Origin: Trichoderma breve
Lineage: Eukaryota; Ascomycota; Sordariomycetes; Hypocreales; Hypocreaceae
Direction of reading: 5' to 3'
DNA: 64,000 nucleotides
Assembly (NCBI RefSeq): GCF_028502605.1
Contig: NW_026611593.1
Coordinates: forward strand, 372,001-436,000
The notes below the pieces were generated by a model that saw nothing but the letters and a program-made list of their open reading frames with translations, ran no database searches and was not told the origin of the DNA. Shown here piece after piece: positions 1 to 12,084 of the stretch. The position numbers were made by a program, and so were the translations under genes. Position 1 is the stretch's first letter; each line of letters starts with the position of its first letter.

Positions 1-957
1 TAGGGACAATCTAGGCGTTGGTTGGCGTTGTCTGCTGTCAATCTGGCGATAGCATCATCTCACAATGCTACGTTACTATGCAAGATACTATTAGAGGCTA
101 TTAATGAGTAATTTCACATGGTTCTCAGATCCTCACAAACTTCAAAGCTTGTGATTTACAGCCCATTCGTCATAACCATCCCTCAGCCACCAATCTTCAA
201 CTATTCATCTCACAGTACAACAACTAATCAAGGGGTGCATGATTTCACCGCCACACTTCTTCTATCCAGACTCCCCATAGAAACCTGTTTGAACGTGAGG
301 AACCCAACGCCACATGATAAATGAATACGACACCCATACAGCTAGGCTGTGGCGAGTGTGGCTTGCCCACGATGACAAGGTCGCCTCTCGGTCTCTCTCT
401 GGAGAGGACATCCCTGCCTCGGGCCCACGCTACTATGAGCTCCAAGGAGCTTCTCGTCCTGTGCGGGAGCTCGAGAGACAGCTGGTGGCTTTGTCTGATA
501 TCATGGTGATATGATATCCCCTTACTAAACGTGTTCAAACATGCTCCTTTGTTCAGCCACGGTGCTTTTCATCGGGGATTATCCATGTTGGAAAGACGTA
601 ATTGGGGTTCCCGTGTGCGTCATGCCGCGTTGAATATATTGCGTTGGATGGGGCATTCATCGAATCGAGATCATAGATTGTTGCTGTGACGCTGTCAAAG
701 AATGGGAGATGTTGCCATGGCAGTCAAGAATGTGTTTGTGAGCTTGCTGGAAATGTATGATGAAAGGCCGCAACTTTATTTTCCCGTCAGCTTTCATGTG
801 AATATATGTATATATATATGTCCATGTGATAAGAAAGAGTAAATATCCAATTGAGCTAATTGCAAACTACAAACTATATCCTCTTTTCACATGTGAACTC
901 TATTCAATCGCAAAACACCAATTTAACCATTTTGTGAATCTGAGTGTTGAATCCAAA
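1..957. other. Intergenic, promoter side of the DUF3659 gene
   Basis: I see no gene here; the open frames are short and overlap each other without family resemblance. An alternating AT stretch at 802-820 lies about 140 bp upstream of the ATG at 958 and could serve as a TATA element. The far left end may hold the 3' flank of a gene outside the window. Confidence 0.5.
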
Positions 958-3743
958 ATGCCGTTCCCAAAGCCAGTCGCTGTTCAGGGAGGTTGGCAGG
1001 TCAAGGAGAGCCCTCGTCAGGAGCAGGATAACCCAGGTTGGTTACAATAACACCTTTATTGGCTTACTGTCATTTTGCAACTATATGTCTAACAAGCTTC
1101 ACAAATAGTTGACATGCGATCTGTCCCTCGGTCTGCCGCTGGCGTCGTGACCGACTCGGGAGATATCCTGGACCGGTCTGGAAAGTCCATCGGAAAACTT
1201 ACCGAGTCAGGAGACCCTGGCCAGCTCGTGGGGAACGCAGTCACAGCTTCGGGAGATATCCTAGATTCATCAGGAAATGTTCTCGCCAAAGCTACCCTCA
1301 ACGAGGAGGAGGGTGGCGAGTACACAACCGAACCTACTGAGAAGGATCAGAAGGATCAGAAGGACCAGAAGGACGACAAAGGCTGGGACCTGATGGGAAA
1401 GGGCAAGTCGGCCTATCAGACAGCCAGCAACCTCCAAAAGCCCGTCTCTCAAGGAATGGACCTGGTTAGTAGGATGCAGAAGCCCAGCGAGGATGGCCAG
1501 AGCTCACCCACTGATTCCTCGATCCAGATGAGTCAAGGCGACAACAAGCAGCCACAAGAGGAGCTGGAGGGACAAGAGAAGACACTCGAAAAGGCTCCCG
1601 GGAAGGAAGGTGAAGAGCCCATCTCAATGGAAGATAAATCGGATGAGGCCAGAGAAGAGATGGGCAAGGGCTTAGGCAAGGATGCGGATGCCGAAGCAGA
1701 CAAGCTTCAGGAGGAAGCTCCCAAGCCAATGGAAGACGAAGGACTTGGCAAAGAGACCGCTGGCGACTTGCAAGAGAAGCCTGATGAAACCTCCGCCACC
1801 TTCAAAGAGGGTGAAGCTCTTGAGGAAGGCAGAGAACTTGCCAAAGACGAGGCGGAGGAAGGAGAAGGACTTGCCAAAGACAAGGCGGAGGAAGGAGAAG
1901 AAAAAATTGACTTCTCAGAGCTCAAGGGAACCAAGGTCAACAAAGCCGGCAACCTCGTCAACAAGCAGGGCGACATCATCGGGCGTCTGGTTGAAGGCGA
2001 CCCCAAGCAGCTCATCGGCAAGAGAGCAGACGAGAACGGAAACATCTGGAACGACGAGGGCAAGGTTATTGGCAAAGCCGAGCCATTGCCTCACCATGAG
2101 CGTGGCGATGAAAAGGACTTTGCTCCATTCGAAAACTTCCCTGATGCCGTTGTGGAGGCTGATGGTCGTGTGATGTTCAACGGCCAGCAGGTTGGCGTCG
2201 TCGTCGAGGGCGACGCGAAGCATCTCAAGGGCAGCAAGGTCGACGAAGATGGTGACATCTTGGACCGGCGAGGAAACGTCGTTGGCAAAGCAGAGGCTTG
2301 GAATGAGCCCGAGGCCGAACCCGAAGCTGTTGTCGACAAGTCTTCGCTGGCGGGCAAGAGAGTCAACAAGGCCGGCAACGTCGTTGACGGATCGGGAGCC
2401 ATCTGGGGCAGAGTCATTGAGGGTAACATTAAAGCCCTGGTCGGGCGTATGTGCGACAAAGAGGGTAACGTCCTGAGTGAGTCTGGAGATGTCATTGGCA
2501 AGGCCGAACTTGTCGGCGAAGGCGAACGAGAGGGCATGAAAGAGGGCCCCTTTGCCGAGCTGTCTGGCTGCACTGTCGCCAAGGACGGCACAGTTGTTAC
2601 GCCGTCCGGTGATATCGTGGGAAGACTCACTGAGGGAGACCCCAAGAAGCTCTTTGGCCGCCAAGTTGACGAAGACGGAGACGTTGTCGATAGCAACGGA
2701 AACGTCTTGGGCAAAGCCGAGCGCTGGGAGCCGGAAGAGGTGGAGAGGAAGAAGGCTCCCTATGCCGGCCGCAAGGTGAACCGCGAGGGCAACGTCCTCG
2801 ACGAAGAAGGAAACCTCATTGCGAAGCTGGTCAGCGGCGACGTTTCTGCTTGTTCCGGCAAGGAGGTTGACGAGGACGGTGATGTTGTCAACTACAAGGG
2901 CGACACCGTCGGACATGTCGCTCTCCTCGAAGACATTCCCAAGGAGACCGAGGAGGACATCAAGAAGCGTGAAGAGGCTGAGAATGACCGCAAGCTGGCT
3001 TCGAAGCTGGCTGGATGCATCGAGCAGTCTCTTGACAAGATCCGCCCCATCTGCAAGATGATTACGGATAAGATCAACACTGCTGAGAGAACCCCCAAGG
3101 AGGAGCTCGATGAGGAGCAGTTGGTCAGAGAGGTGAAGCCCCTGATTGAAGAGGGAGGCAAGATCTTGACCGAGACCAACGGCACCATCCGCGGGCTTGA
3201 TCCCGATGGCCGCATCCAGCGAAACGCAAAGCACAAGGCGGGCACTAAGGAGGCATCGCCCGAGGAGTATCATCTCGCAGATGTGCTCAAGGAGGTGAGT
3301 ACATGCCATTCTACGTGGTTTAATTTGTTAAGAGGATTGCTGGCTAACATGCAAATTACAGCTCACTGGCACCATCACCCAGACCATCGATAACGCAAAG
3401 AGCAAGATCGAGGGCATGCCACACGCAAAGAAGGAGCTCAACCCGCTCTGGGGTCTCTTGTCGGAGCCCTTGTTCCAGATTATTGCCGCTGTCGGATTGC
3501 TGCTGACCGGCGTTCTGGGTCTTGTCGGCAAACTGGTAAGCATCTACTTTTTTTTATTCTGCCATTGGCGATATTGTAAACGATCCATAACGCTAATATG
3601 ATGTATAGCTGAGCGGCCTCGGCCTCGGCGGAATCCTCGACAATCTCCTCGGAACGCTTGGATTGAACAGGGTGCTCGACGGCCTTGGACTTGGAGGTGT
3701 CACCGACGCCTTGACTGGCAAGAGTGACAAGAAGAAGAAATAA
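958..3743 (+). CDS. DUF3659 repeat protein (LEA-like), 857 aa
   Basis: Four exons, 958-1036, 1109-3294, 3362-3535 and 3609-3743, join in phase to 857 aa. The protein holds roughly six copies of a 55-60 residue unit with the pattern KV(N/D)..GN(V/I)x..GxxxGR(L/V).EGD followed by VDEDGD(V/I)..GNV.GKAE; this is the DUF3659 family seen in Pezizomycotina, often annotated as LEA-domain protein. One unit is N-terminal (residues about 30-90); five follow a very acidic, Lys/Glu-rich spacer (about 95-295) that includes a short KDQ tandem. After the repeats come a charged helical region and a hydrophobic segment (QIIAAVGLLLTGVLGLVG), then a Gly/Leu-rich amphipathic tail ending in KKKK. The tail suggests membrane or lipid-surface association. 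The function of the family is not established; stress protection is only implied by the LEA label. The start at 958 is the first ATG of an in-frame exon 1 and gives a family-like N-terminus. Confidence 0.9.
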
Positions 3744-4190
3744 ATAATAATGGATTTCTTAATTGTATGAAAATACGACGTTATGAATGGGAATTATGAG
3801 GGTCAGAATGGGCTGGAAATGAACGAAAACGGAAGCTCGGAATTGTATGAGTTTGTATGGACGATGTATTAGTATTTGGTGTTTATTTTCGATTAGTATT
3901 AGTATCGCTGTAATGCAGTTAATTCTTTTACCGAAGTTCAACAATGAGCATCTCCCAATGTAGCAGTTGCTAGAATGTCACCGTGCCATTCCCAGGTATG
4001 GCGGTGATTGAGATGCCTCGGCTTATTCGAGCTCCAGGGTAGTAAGCATTAGCTCATTTTGACGTCGCGATGTTGCGTGATTCGTATTCACATTTTGCTT
4101 GTCTCAATTCTGCAGAGTTACCATTGAGCAGCCGAGTAGAAGCTGTGACATCGATTTTATTCAATAAGATTAGTGTAAAAACTTGCTTCA
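3744..4190. other. Intergenic
   Basis: The 3' flank of the DUF3659 gene and 5' flank of the DJ-1-like gene. It is AT-rich in its first half. I see no gene or clear element. Confidence 0.5.
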
Positions 4191-5230
4191 ATGGCAAAGA
4201 TTGTCTTCTTGATGGCCGATTATGGCCATGATCCTACAGGTAGGCAGACTGAGATTTGTAACGTCGCGTCAGTGTTGGTAAGAGACTCATCGTTCGTCTA
4301 GAAACCTGTGGGCCGTACACGGCTTTCAAAGCTGCTGGGTTCGATGTCAGTTTCGCGACTGAGGCGGGCAAATCACCTCAATGCGATACCAAGATGCTGG
4401 AGGGCCTCACACAGCGCCTTTTGGTAAGCCCCCTGCGTATGAAAGCGCGTCAACAGTGATAGAATCTAACCGGAATCACAGGGTGCAACGTCCTCCATCG
4501 TGAAGAAGTATCGCGTCATGGCTGAATCAGAAGAATGGAAGAATCCCTTGTCATGGTCCGATGAACAATTCACTCTGGACGCGTTTGATCTCGTGTTTCT
4601 GCCCGGAGGACACGACAAGGCCGTGAGACAAGTCATTGACTCGGAGAAAGTTCACCAGCTGCTAGTCGACTTCTTCCCCAAGACAAAGAAGCCTGGGAAG
4701 AAGGCCGTTGGAGCGGTTTGTCACGGCGTCATGGTGCTTTCAGAATCCAAGAATCCAGATGGAAGCAGTGTCATTCGCGACTGCGTGACGACAGCGCTGC
4801 CGGCGCGATTCGAGCAGCTAGCTTTCTGGGGCACTCGCCTCTTCCTGGGAGACTATTACAAGACGTACGGAGCGGGGAGTGAAAACGTCGAAGACTCGGT
4901 GAGATTCTTTGCAAAAACTTCCATCTTGTGTCAAAACATGAGGCGAAAATGAAATGCTGACGCTAGAGCGACAATATGATTAGGTGCGAAAAGTGCTGGC
5001 GAGTCCTAAACAATTCAAGAATAGCATTGTGCCATCACCGTGAGTTTCGCCGAGAACCAAAAAAAGGGTCAATTGTTGTGTTATAATACGAGTAACAATT
5101 CCGGCTAATATGGTTTCTTTCTTACAGCTTCGTGGTTGAGGATGACAACTACAACTACGTCACGGCGAGATTCCCCGGCGACGTAGAACTTTTGTCGCAG
5201 AAGCTAGTCCAATTAGTGCAAGGCCTTTGA
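4191..5230 (+). CDS. DJ-1/PfpI superfamily protein, 248 aa
   Basis: Five exons, 4191-4239, 4302-4423, 4482-4898, 4984-5039 and 5128-5230, give 248 aa in frame. The fold markers of the ThiJ/DJ-1/PfpI class I glutamine amidotransferase-like superfamily are visible: an N-terminal strand KIVFLMADYGHDPTE with the conserved Glu at 17, the loop FLPGGHDK, and the nucleophile elbow AVCHG with Cys137 followed by His138. The E-C-H arrangement and length match Hsp31-like members (glyoxalase III or chaperone activity in the best studied cases). Fungal genomes carry many paralogues, so the exact substrate cannot be told. It is a cytosolic type protein without a signal peptide. The gene stands alone between the DUF3659 gene and a long promoter region. 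Confidence 0.88.
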
Positions 5231-5787
5231 TCCAGGGCAAGGACGGAAATAATATTCCTTCTTTTGCCGGTAGTGGTGGTGCCAAGTTTTGAGATCGGGG
5301 GAGGGCGGCGGAGAAAAAAATTGGGATGTCATGCAAAGTGAGATTTTGAAGTATCCACACCACGACCAAGAGATTTGTAAGGGCATGGAGTGGTTTCGAT
5401 TTTCGATTTGTTTATTTGTCTAGACCCTTGAGAGTTGAGTCTTTCGGGGACCAATTGGCCGACTTTCGTTTAACTCGGTATTCAGTATTCATTCATTAAC
5501 AATCATGGGTAATCATGAATCAAAGCACATCCGATTGCATACCACGTTAGTTTCAAAGCTTTGTGTATATAGAATTGAAAGAAAGCGAGTTTAACACAAA
5601 GGGAACAACTACATAATCTTACATCGTATTCGATCTGCATCAAGACAGACGTGGTTCTCGTTTCCCATAGGCGGTGTTGCATTCGGATAACCTTAACGAA
5701 ATACCGCCTCGAACGTTGCTACACGAGATGCTACAAAGCAAAGATCAGCTTCCCGATGCTACCGTGCCATGCAACTTGCTTCTATAC

Positions 5788-6387
5788 GTGGGGTCTCCAA
5801 CAATTGGGGTGCATTGTTTGCTTACCGCTGGCAAGGCGGAGCCCAGTTCAATTTGCGGGCAATAATCCGGGAACCGCAGAGTCTAGAGCTGCGAATTGTG
5901 AGGCGCAACTTATGCCGTCGGCCGAAAGCATCCCATCAAAAATAACATCAGGTTCTCCCCTTGCGATCACGGCGAAAAGTATCCGCGTTGCGTGGGGAAG
6001 CGTCAGGGGATAATGCGGTTGTTCCCCTGCATCGTCCATTGCTAGCTTGAGCTTCCCCCGCACGCCAGCAGGAAAAGGGCCGAGATGTCAGTTTTTCCTT
6101 TGAGAAGGGCTTAATTGTTGGTTGGCCTAGCCTTGTCGGCACAAACGATGAGATGAGATCCCCCCGGACTGCGAGCGACAGGGGAGTGCCAGGTCGAGGC
6201 GAACATGCCGAATGGGTCGACCATGACATGCTTGTTTTGCTGGCCCTTCTCCGCAAACAGTGGCCCGCAAGCATGGATTGGAGGAGTTTTTGCAGACGTT
6301 GGGACCTTGTGATGGTCTGCAAATGTTGCCAGACCTGGAATGTCCGTCCGGCCGTGTGCCGATTCTGCCAGCAGGGGCTTTCTGGGG
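5788..6387. promoter_or_regulatory. Candidate CreA/Cre1 sites upstream of GH55
   Basis: Hexamers matching the SYGGRG consensus for the carbon catabolite repressor: GTGGGG at 5788-5793 and 5992-5997, CCGGGG on the minus strand at 6162-6167, and CTGGGG at 6382-6387. The motif is short and common, so single sites mean little; four within 600 bp upstream of a secreted glucanase is suggestive of glucose repression. Confidence 0.35.
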
Positions 6388-6420
6388 TAAAAGGACGAAT
6401 GATGAGATGATCATGCAAAC

Positions 6421-6428
6421 TATAAAAG
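6421..6428 (+). promoter_or_regulatory. TATA box of the GH55 gene
   Basis: A TATAAAAG element lies 134 bp before the ATG at 6555, in a region otherwise GC-balanced. A clear TATA box fits a strongly inducible gene for a secreted enzyme. Confidence 0.6.
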
Positions 6429-6554
6429 GCTATGAGAAGCCCCTTCCAGTGGTTACAGAGGAGGAACCGGCTCTTCCAGCAATCCAATTGAGGCATTGGG
6501 GAACCAAGAAACAGCAGGATTGGGACTAATCTCACCTGTTGAACCTCTGGAAAG

Positions 6555-9114
6555 ATGCGATTCACGCAATTCTTCCTCGGCTTGGCTGCCGTTGCAGCTG
6601 GTAGTACTATACCAGCTGAAGGCGTCGAGGCCAGACACTCCTCGGGCTACTGGTACGAGAAAATCCAGCACAACGGCATCAGCCCTTTCATCACCAATGG
6701 CAAAAACTGGAAAGTCTTCCGTAATGTCAAGACGGACTTTGGCGCCAAGGGAGACGGTGTCACCGACGACTGGGCTGCCATCCAAGCTGCCTTTGACTAT
6801 GCCAATGGCACAGCCAGTCGCAGCTCGGGTGCTTGGGGCACGACTGGTGCTCCGGCTGTTGTTTACATCCCAGCTGGCACGTATCGTCTGAGCAAGCCCC
6901 TTCAGTCGTACGTTGACACCGTTGTTATGGGTGATCCCACCAACAGACCGGTGCTTCAAGCCTCTCCCGACTTTACCGATCCCTTCCTCTACCTGGGCTA
7001 TGACCCCGGCTATGACTCGACCATCAACTTCTACATTGGACTGAAGAACGTTGTCTTGGACTCTACCAAGGTGCCCCTTGCTCACAACATTACTCTTCTC
7101 AACTGGGCCGTGAGCCAAGCTGTGCAGCTTACCAATGTCTTGTTCAACATGCCCAATGGAGGTGTAGCACACACCGGATTGTCGATGCCTCAGGGCGGCT
7201 CGCCTCTGATGATCAACGACGTTGTATTCTCCGGTGGATCTGTCGGCATTCGCATGAACGAGCAGCAGTACCACTTTAAGGGAATCACCTTTAAGAGTGA
7301 GTCATCCACCTCTTCTTCGTTTCAACTACATAAACTTTACTAACGGATCGGCTTGTGTAGACCAGGACATTGGCTTGAAGCTTGACAAGCTCTTCGAGGG
7401 AACTGGCCAGAACCTGCACTTTGAGTCATGCAAGGTTGGCGTTGAGACGACAAACAACAACACCGGATTCTTTGCTCTCATCGACTCGACGGCCAAGAAC
7501 GTCGGCATTCTGTGGAACGCCGCAGCTTCCCCAACCGCCCAAGGATCAATGGTGCTGGAGAACGTCCAAGTGGACAAGACTGTCGGCTCTGTAAGTCCAC
7601 ATTTTCATACCATTCAGGTTCAACCAAAAAGAGACTAATGCCTTCTATTAGACCGTCACTGCTGGAGGAGTCAACGTTCTCAAGGGCTCTGTCAAGGCAG
7701 GCCAGTCTTGGATCTGGGGCAATGTCTACGGACCCTCGAACGGCCAGCGTGCCCAAGGCAAATTCTTCCCTGCATCTCGCCCTCTGGCACTTTTGGATAT
7801 CACTGGATCCTACCACACCGTTACTCCTCCCACATTTCAGGAGTATTCCGTAGACCAGGTGATTAATGTCAAGTCTGTTCACGGGCTCCCAGTCGCCGGT
7901 GATGGTGTTACAGACGAGTAAGTTCTGATCAAAACCTGTTCAATTGGTTCACTTAGGCTGACGCATTCATTAGTACCAAGAACCTTCAGAAGATCATTAA
8001 CCAGGCCGCCGGCAAGAAGGTTATTTACTTCCCTCATGGAACGTACCTTGTCAGTGACACCATTGTGGTCCCTCCTGGAAGCCGGTAAGTAGAAGTCCCC
8101 TCCGATGGGATTGAGTCAACATTGGCCATAGAAGAAAAGAAAAGAGACTAATAAAACTCTAGATTCCACGGAGAGGTTTGGTCTGAGATTAGCGCAACGG
8201 GCAACAAGTTCAAGAACGCCAACAAGCCGGTTCCCATGGTCCAGGTCGGAAAGCCTGGCCAGCTCGGCGTTGCCCAATTCGTCGACATGCTGTTCACCGT
8301 TGCAGACATTCTTCCCGGCTGCGAGCTCGTCGAGGTGAACATGGCCGGCTTAAAGGCAGGAGATGTTGGCTTCTTCAACACTCACTTCCGTATTGGAGGT
8401 GCTCGAGGATCCAAGGTTCAGACCAACTGCGATGATCCCGCAACCTGCAAGGCGGCGCGAGTCTGTGCTCATCTTACGACCTGGTCGTCTTCATATTGGG
8501 AGAACAGCTGGTGCTGGAGCGCTGATCACGATCTTGACGATGACAACGGTGCTAACCCCTCGACTGCTGGTGGTTTCCTTGTTGAATCTATCAGGGGAAC
8601 CTGGATGCTGGGTATTGGTAGTGAGCACAACTCGCTGTACCAGATCAACGTCTACAAGGCACAGAACGTCTTCTTGGGCTTCCAACAGAGCGAGACGCCG
8701 TACTGGCAAGGAAACAACTCTGGTCTTCTGACGCCTCTGCCATGGACCGGCTCTCTGCTGGACAGCGACCCAGACTTTAGCTGGTGTGCTCCTGACGATG
8801 CCCAGTGCCGCATGGCTATTTTCCAGTACATCCACGACTCAAGCAACGTCAACGTTTACGGAGGTGGATACTGGGTCTTCTTCAACGGCATTAACCGTGA
8901 CGGCTGCTCTGCCGAATGCCAGCAGAACGCCGTCATCTATGCCGACAACCACAAGCTGTATAGCTATGGCGTCAGCACCCACAACGTGCGAACCATGGTG
9001 CTCGAATCTGAGAGGGGCAAGGACGTGGCCGAGGTTGTTGATACAGCGAATGCGGGTGGCTGGCAGAGCCATGGTGGTGTCATGGCTGCTTATCTGGGAC
9101 AGAGCGGCTTTTAA
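6555..9114 (+). CDS. Secreted GH55 beta-1,3-glucanase, 766 aa
   Basis: Five exons, 6555-7296, 7361-7590, 7652-7917, 7974-8084 and 8163-9114, join in phase to 766 aa. The N-terminus MRFTQFFLGLAAVAAGS is a signal peptide. The body has the duplicated right-handed beta-helix of glycoside hydrolase family 55: each half starts with a pectate-lyase-like strand, FGAKGDGVTDDWAAIQAAF near residue 61 and VAGDGVTDDTKNLQKII near residue 406. The stretch QSETPYWQ in the C-terminal half resembles the region holding the family's catalytic Glu. GH55 enzymes cut beta-1,3-glucan (laminarin, fungal wall glucan), mostly as exo-enzymes; in Trichoderma-like fungi they act in mycoparasitism and wall turnover. Length is usual for the family. 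Upstream lie a TATA box and CreA-type sites, so carbon control is likely. Exo versus endo action cannot be told from sequence alone. Confidence 0.95.
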
Positions 9115-9212
9115 ATAATGCCGTCGTTTTTAGATAATACAGTGAAATAGTAATTGAATGAAGAAATGAATGTTTATGATTTACATGCTATCTTTGCCTA
9201 CCTACATCTATT

Positions 9213-10367
9213 CTAGTTGCGAACATGCCCTTGTTTCTCAGTAAGCCACTGAAGGCCTTCCAACAGATCGCGATACCAAGTCTTACTCATGGCAAGGTCT
9301 GGAAAGATCCAAAAGACATGAGGATATCCTGCGTACGTATTCAATTTCGTCGGAACACTAAACACGTCTTAGTTAGCAATGCCTTTCTCCGTAAACTCCA
9401 CAAGGGTGTCATTATGTCTTACCCGAGCCGATCAAGCTTCTGCTGATAGATCAAGCCTTGGTCTCGCAGGGCGTCATCGCCACAGACCATGACGAGCGTA
9501 GGAGGTAAATCCTTGATGTTACTTTTTTCATCAAATAGAAGCGGGTTCAAGAGCAAGCTATCACGATACTCCTCTGGCTCCCCCATCAGAGCACGATATT
9601 GCTCGATTTGGGGGTACGAGAGAAAATCAGCATCGCGGCATTGGATATGTGAAGTTTTGTCGCCGACTTTGGGGTCAAAGGGAAAGTTTTCAGTGAGGAC
9701 GAGCCAAGGCGCGGCGAGAAATTGGCCTTTGATGTATGATTCTCCCAGCTGTGAGATGATGTTAACTATGTGTGGTACATGTAGTTTGCAACAAGACGAA
9801 AGGATTGCCACTACTTACCTCTCTTTCTCTATGAACAACGCTTGCCGCAAGAAACCCCCCGGCGCTGGTGCCTGCCACGTACAAATCAAAATCTTGTGGC
9901 AGTCCCAGATCTGCCGCATTGTTTATCACCCAAGTACGAGCATCCCATGCATCATTGAACTGCGTGGGAGCCTTCCACTCGGGAATCACACGATAGCCGA
10001 CACTGATGACTGTAAACCCAGTGTCCCGGGCTAAAGAGATGCAAAAGGGATCTTCAGTTGAGATTGAGCCCGTCAGGAATCCGCCGCCATGGTAGTAAAT
10101 CAAGGCGGAGGCGTGTCCCTTTTGGATGGCAGAGCGAAAGACTCGAATTGGGATTTCGAGGCTGTCTGAGGTTGGTATTGTTCGTGTTTCCCATGTGACT
10201 TGATGGTCGCCGAGAGCCTTCATCGCTGCATCTCTGGCTGCATATCGCTGGGGATTGTGGGCACGACGAAATTCGGTTGATATAACGTCCCCCTTTGGCA
10301 GAGGGTTCTTGGCTAGGTATGAAGCCCATTCTTCTGAAGGACCGGCAAGATGGCTAAAGTCTGTCAT
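9213..10367 (-). CDS. Alpha/beta hydrolase fold-3 (HSL-type) esterase, 339 aa
   Basis: Three exons on the minus strand, 10367-9819, 9748-9423 and 9357-9213, join in phase to 339 aa. The hormone-sensitive-lipase type signature is present: oxyanion motif YYHGGGF, nucleophile elbow GTSAGG, the acid in CGDDALRDQG and the catalytic His in YAGYPHVF near the C-terminus. No signal peptide is seen, so it is probably intracellular. Members hydrolyse short-chain esters, and some serve in secondary metabolite or xenobiotic breakdown. It is divergent from an SDR gene across a 683-bp intergenic region, which suggests shared control. The final exon (9357-9213) is short but essential, as it carries the catalytic His. 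Confidence 0.9.
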
Positions 10368-11050
10368 GATGAGTGTTGGGAAATGGAGATGCTCTCTTGA
10401 TTGGTACTATAAAGGCTGTATGTATATTGATAATGCTCTGATGATCATTCACATCGCTTTTCGGGAACTTGCTCCTATATATAAAGGAAGAATATACGCA
10501 TTTACTTATACGTACTCGTAGACGATATCATGCTTGTATCCTCATAGTGGGATTGCCGAGATCAGTAATAAGCGCTTACAGCAGCCCTGCCGTAACAAGA
10601 TCCCGCTAGTTGTAGTTAGTTGAGGATAGGCTTGGGCCGATGTCTCAACAAGCAGTTTACCAACGACGTCTTGAACCGATTCTGCATAAGATGGACAACT
10701 CTTGGCCTGTAACTAAGCCTAATTCTCCCGCGCGGACACCGAAAACTCCAGTGCGGATCGCGACTTTAGCGCGAGACTATGCCGGCTCATAACCATAAAC
10801 TCCGATACCAAGCGAGCCCTGTGAGCGTTCGGTTCTTCAGAGGCATTGCGACGATGATTAAGCCGCTGAGCAATAGACATGCCTGTATTGAGCATGGTAA
10901 AGAGCCTCCTTTGGTTGCATTGTGCTACACATCCTTTGGAATCTTTTTTACATACACTCTCATCATCATTATTCAGCACGCCGACAACCACACATAAGCA
11001 ATCCTTTTTTTTAATTCCGTAACCTGGCAACACTGGCCCAGTCGCTTTCA
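10368..11050. promoter_or_regulatory. Divergent promoter of esterase and SDR genes
   Basis: This 683-bp region separates two divergent ATGs. An alternating TA element (10474-10483) lies about 110 bp from the esterase ATG. A 13-bp string related to the dispersed TACTCGTACTCGTAG repeat occurs at 10509-10521. I see no gene in it. Confidence 0.45.
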
Positions 11051-11812
11051 ATGGCCGACAACCCCGCAGACAAGCAAGTTGTGCTCGTTACCGGCGGCAA
11101 TCAGGGCATCGGTTATGAAATTGTGAAAAAGCTTGTGGCGGAGCAACCCACCTATCATGTCCTTCTTGGGTGTCGAGCTCTCTCAAAAGGAGTAGAAGCT
11201 ATATCAAATATTGAGAAGCTTGCTGGCTCAGTTTCTCCAGTTGAAGTTGACATTACTTCGAATGACTCAATTGCAGCTTGTGTTGCGCAAATCGATCGCG
11301 AGTATGGCAGACTTGACGTGCTAATCAACAACGCTGGCATTGGAAGACATGCAGTGGAGGGTTTACCCAGCCTCAGGGCCAAGATGGCCGCGTTGTTTGA
11401 TGTGAATGTGTTTGGCACCCTAGAGATGACAGACGCAGCTATTCCCCTGTTACAAAAGGCTGCGGATCAAGGCTTAGTCCCACGGATTGTGTTTATTACC
11501 TCAGAGATGGGATCCTTTGGGAATACGCTCAACCCTTCATGGAAATATTACCAGCACAATACCTCTATACCGTACAAATCCAGCAAAGCGGCTGCAAACA
11601 TGATTGGTGCATGCTATTCGACATTATTCGAGAAGGAAGGGTGGAAGATCAATTGCTGCTGTCCTGGGCTTCGCAAAACGGCGTTCAACAATCACCTTTC
11701 TGTTGCCATGGACGTGGAAGAGGGAGCTGTGAGGGCTGTAGCATTGGCTACCCTCGACAAAGACGGCCCTACAGGGACTTTTACAAACATTGATGGAACT
11801 GAGCCGTGGTGA
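11051..11812 (+). CDS. Short-chain dehydrogenase/reductase, 253 aa
   Basis: An intronless classical SDR. The dinucleotide-binding motif is VTGGNQGIGYE near residue 14, the NNAG motif follows, the catalytic Ser lies in FITSEMGSFGN, and the catalytic Tyr175 and Lys179 lie in PYKSSK. The length and the C-terminal GTFTNIDGTEPW resemble the carbonyl reductase-like fungal SDRs that reduce small ketones or quinones with NADPH. The residue after the second strand is Arg (GCRALSKG), which favours NADPH. It is divergent from an esterase gene. The substrate is unknown. Confidence 0.92.
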   Translation: MADNPADKQVVLVTGGNQGIGYEIVKKLVAEQPTYHVLLGCRALSKGVEAISNIEKLAGSVSPVEVDITSNDSIAACVAQIDREYGRLDVLINNAGIGRHAVEGLPSLRAKMAALFDVNVFGTLEMTDAAIPLLQKAADQGLVPRIVFITSEMGSFGNTLNPSWKYYQHNTSIPYKSSKAAANMIGACYSTLFEKEGWKINCCCPGLRKTAFNNHLSVAMDVEEGAVRAVALATLDKDGPTGTFTNIDGTEPW

Positions 11813-12084
11813 TGGAATTAAGTGTCATTGAGAGTCATCTATTCATACTAGCTAGCCTTAGAATCTGCATCGTACAGTATATCATTTCATTCTGATCCGT
11901 GCCGCCAATTCGTTATATCAATTCGTTCCGATCCGTAAATTAGCAATCTTATTCCAATCACACAATAACAATTCGCTCCATTCCATATTAAAAGAATATT
12001 GCTTCGAAAGTCTCAGTTCAAAGCGTGTAAGATATACAAGACAAAATTGAAGAAGGAAAACAAATCAGCCTAGTTCCAACCAGG

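Larger units (their letters stand above)
5231..6554. other. 1.3 kb upstream region of the GH55 gene
   Basis: No gene is supported. Several overlapping open frames on both strands (up to about 205 codons at 5948-6565, minus) show no domain and overlap the promoter. The region holds four CreA-type sites and a TATA box listed separately. Confidence 0.55.
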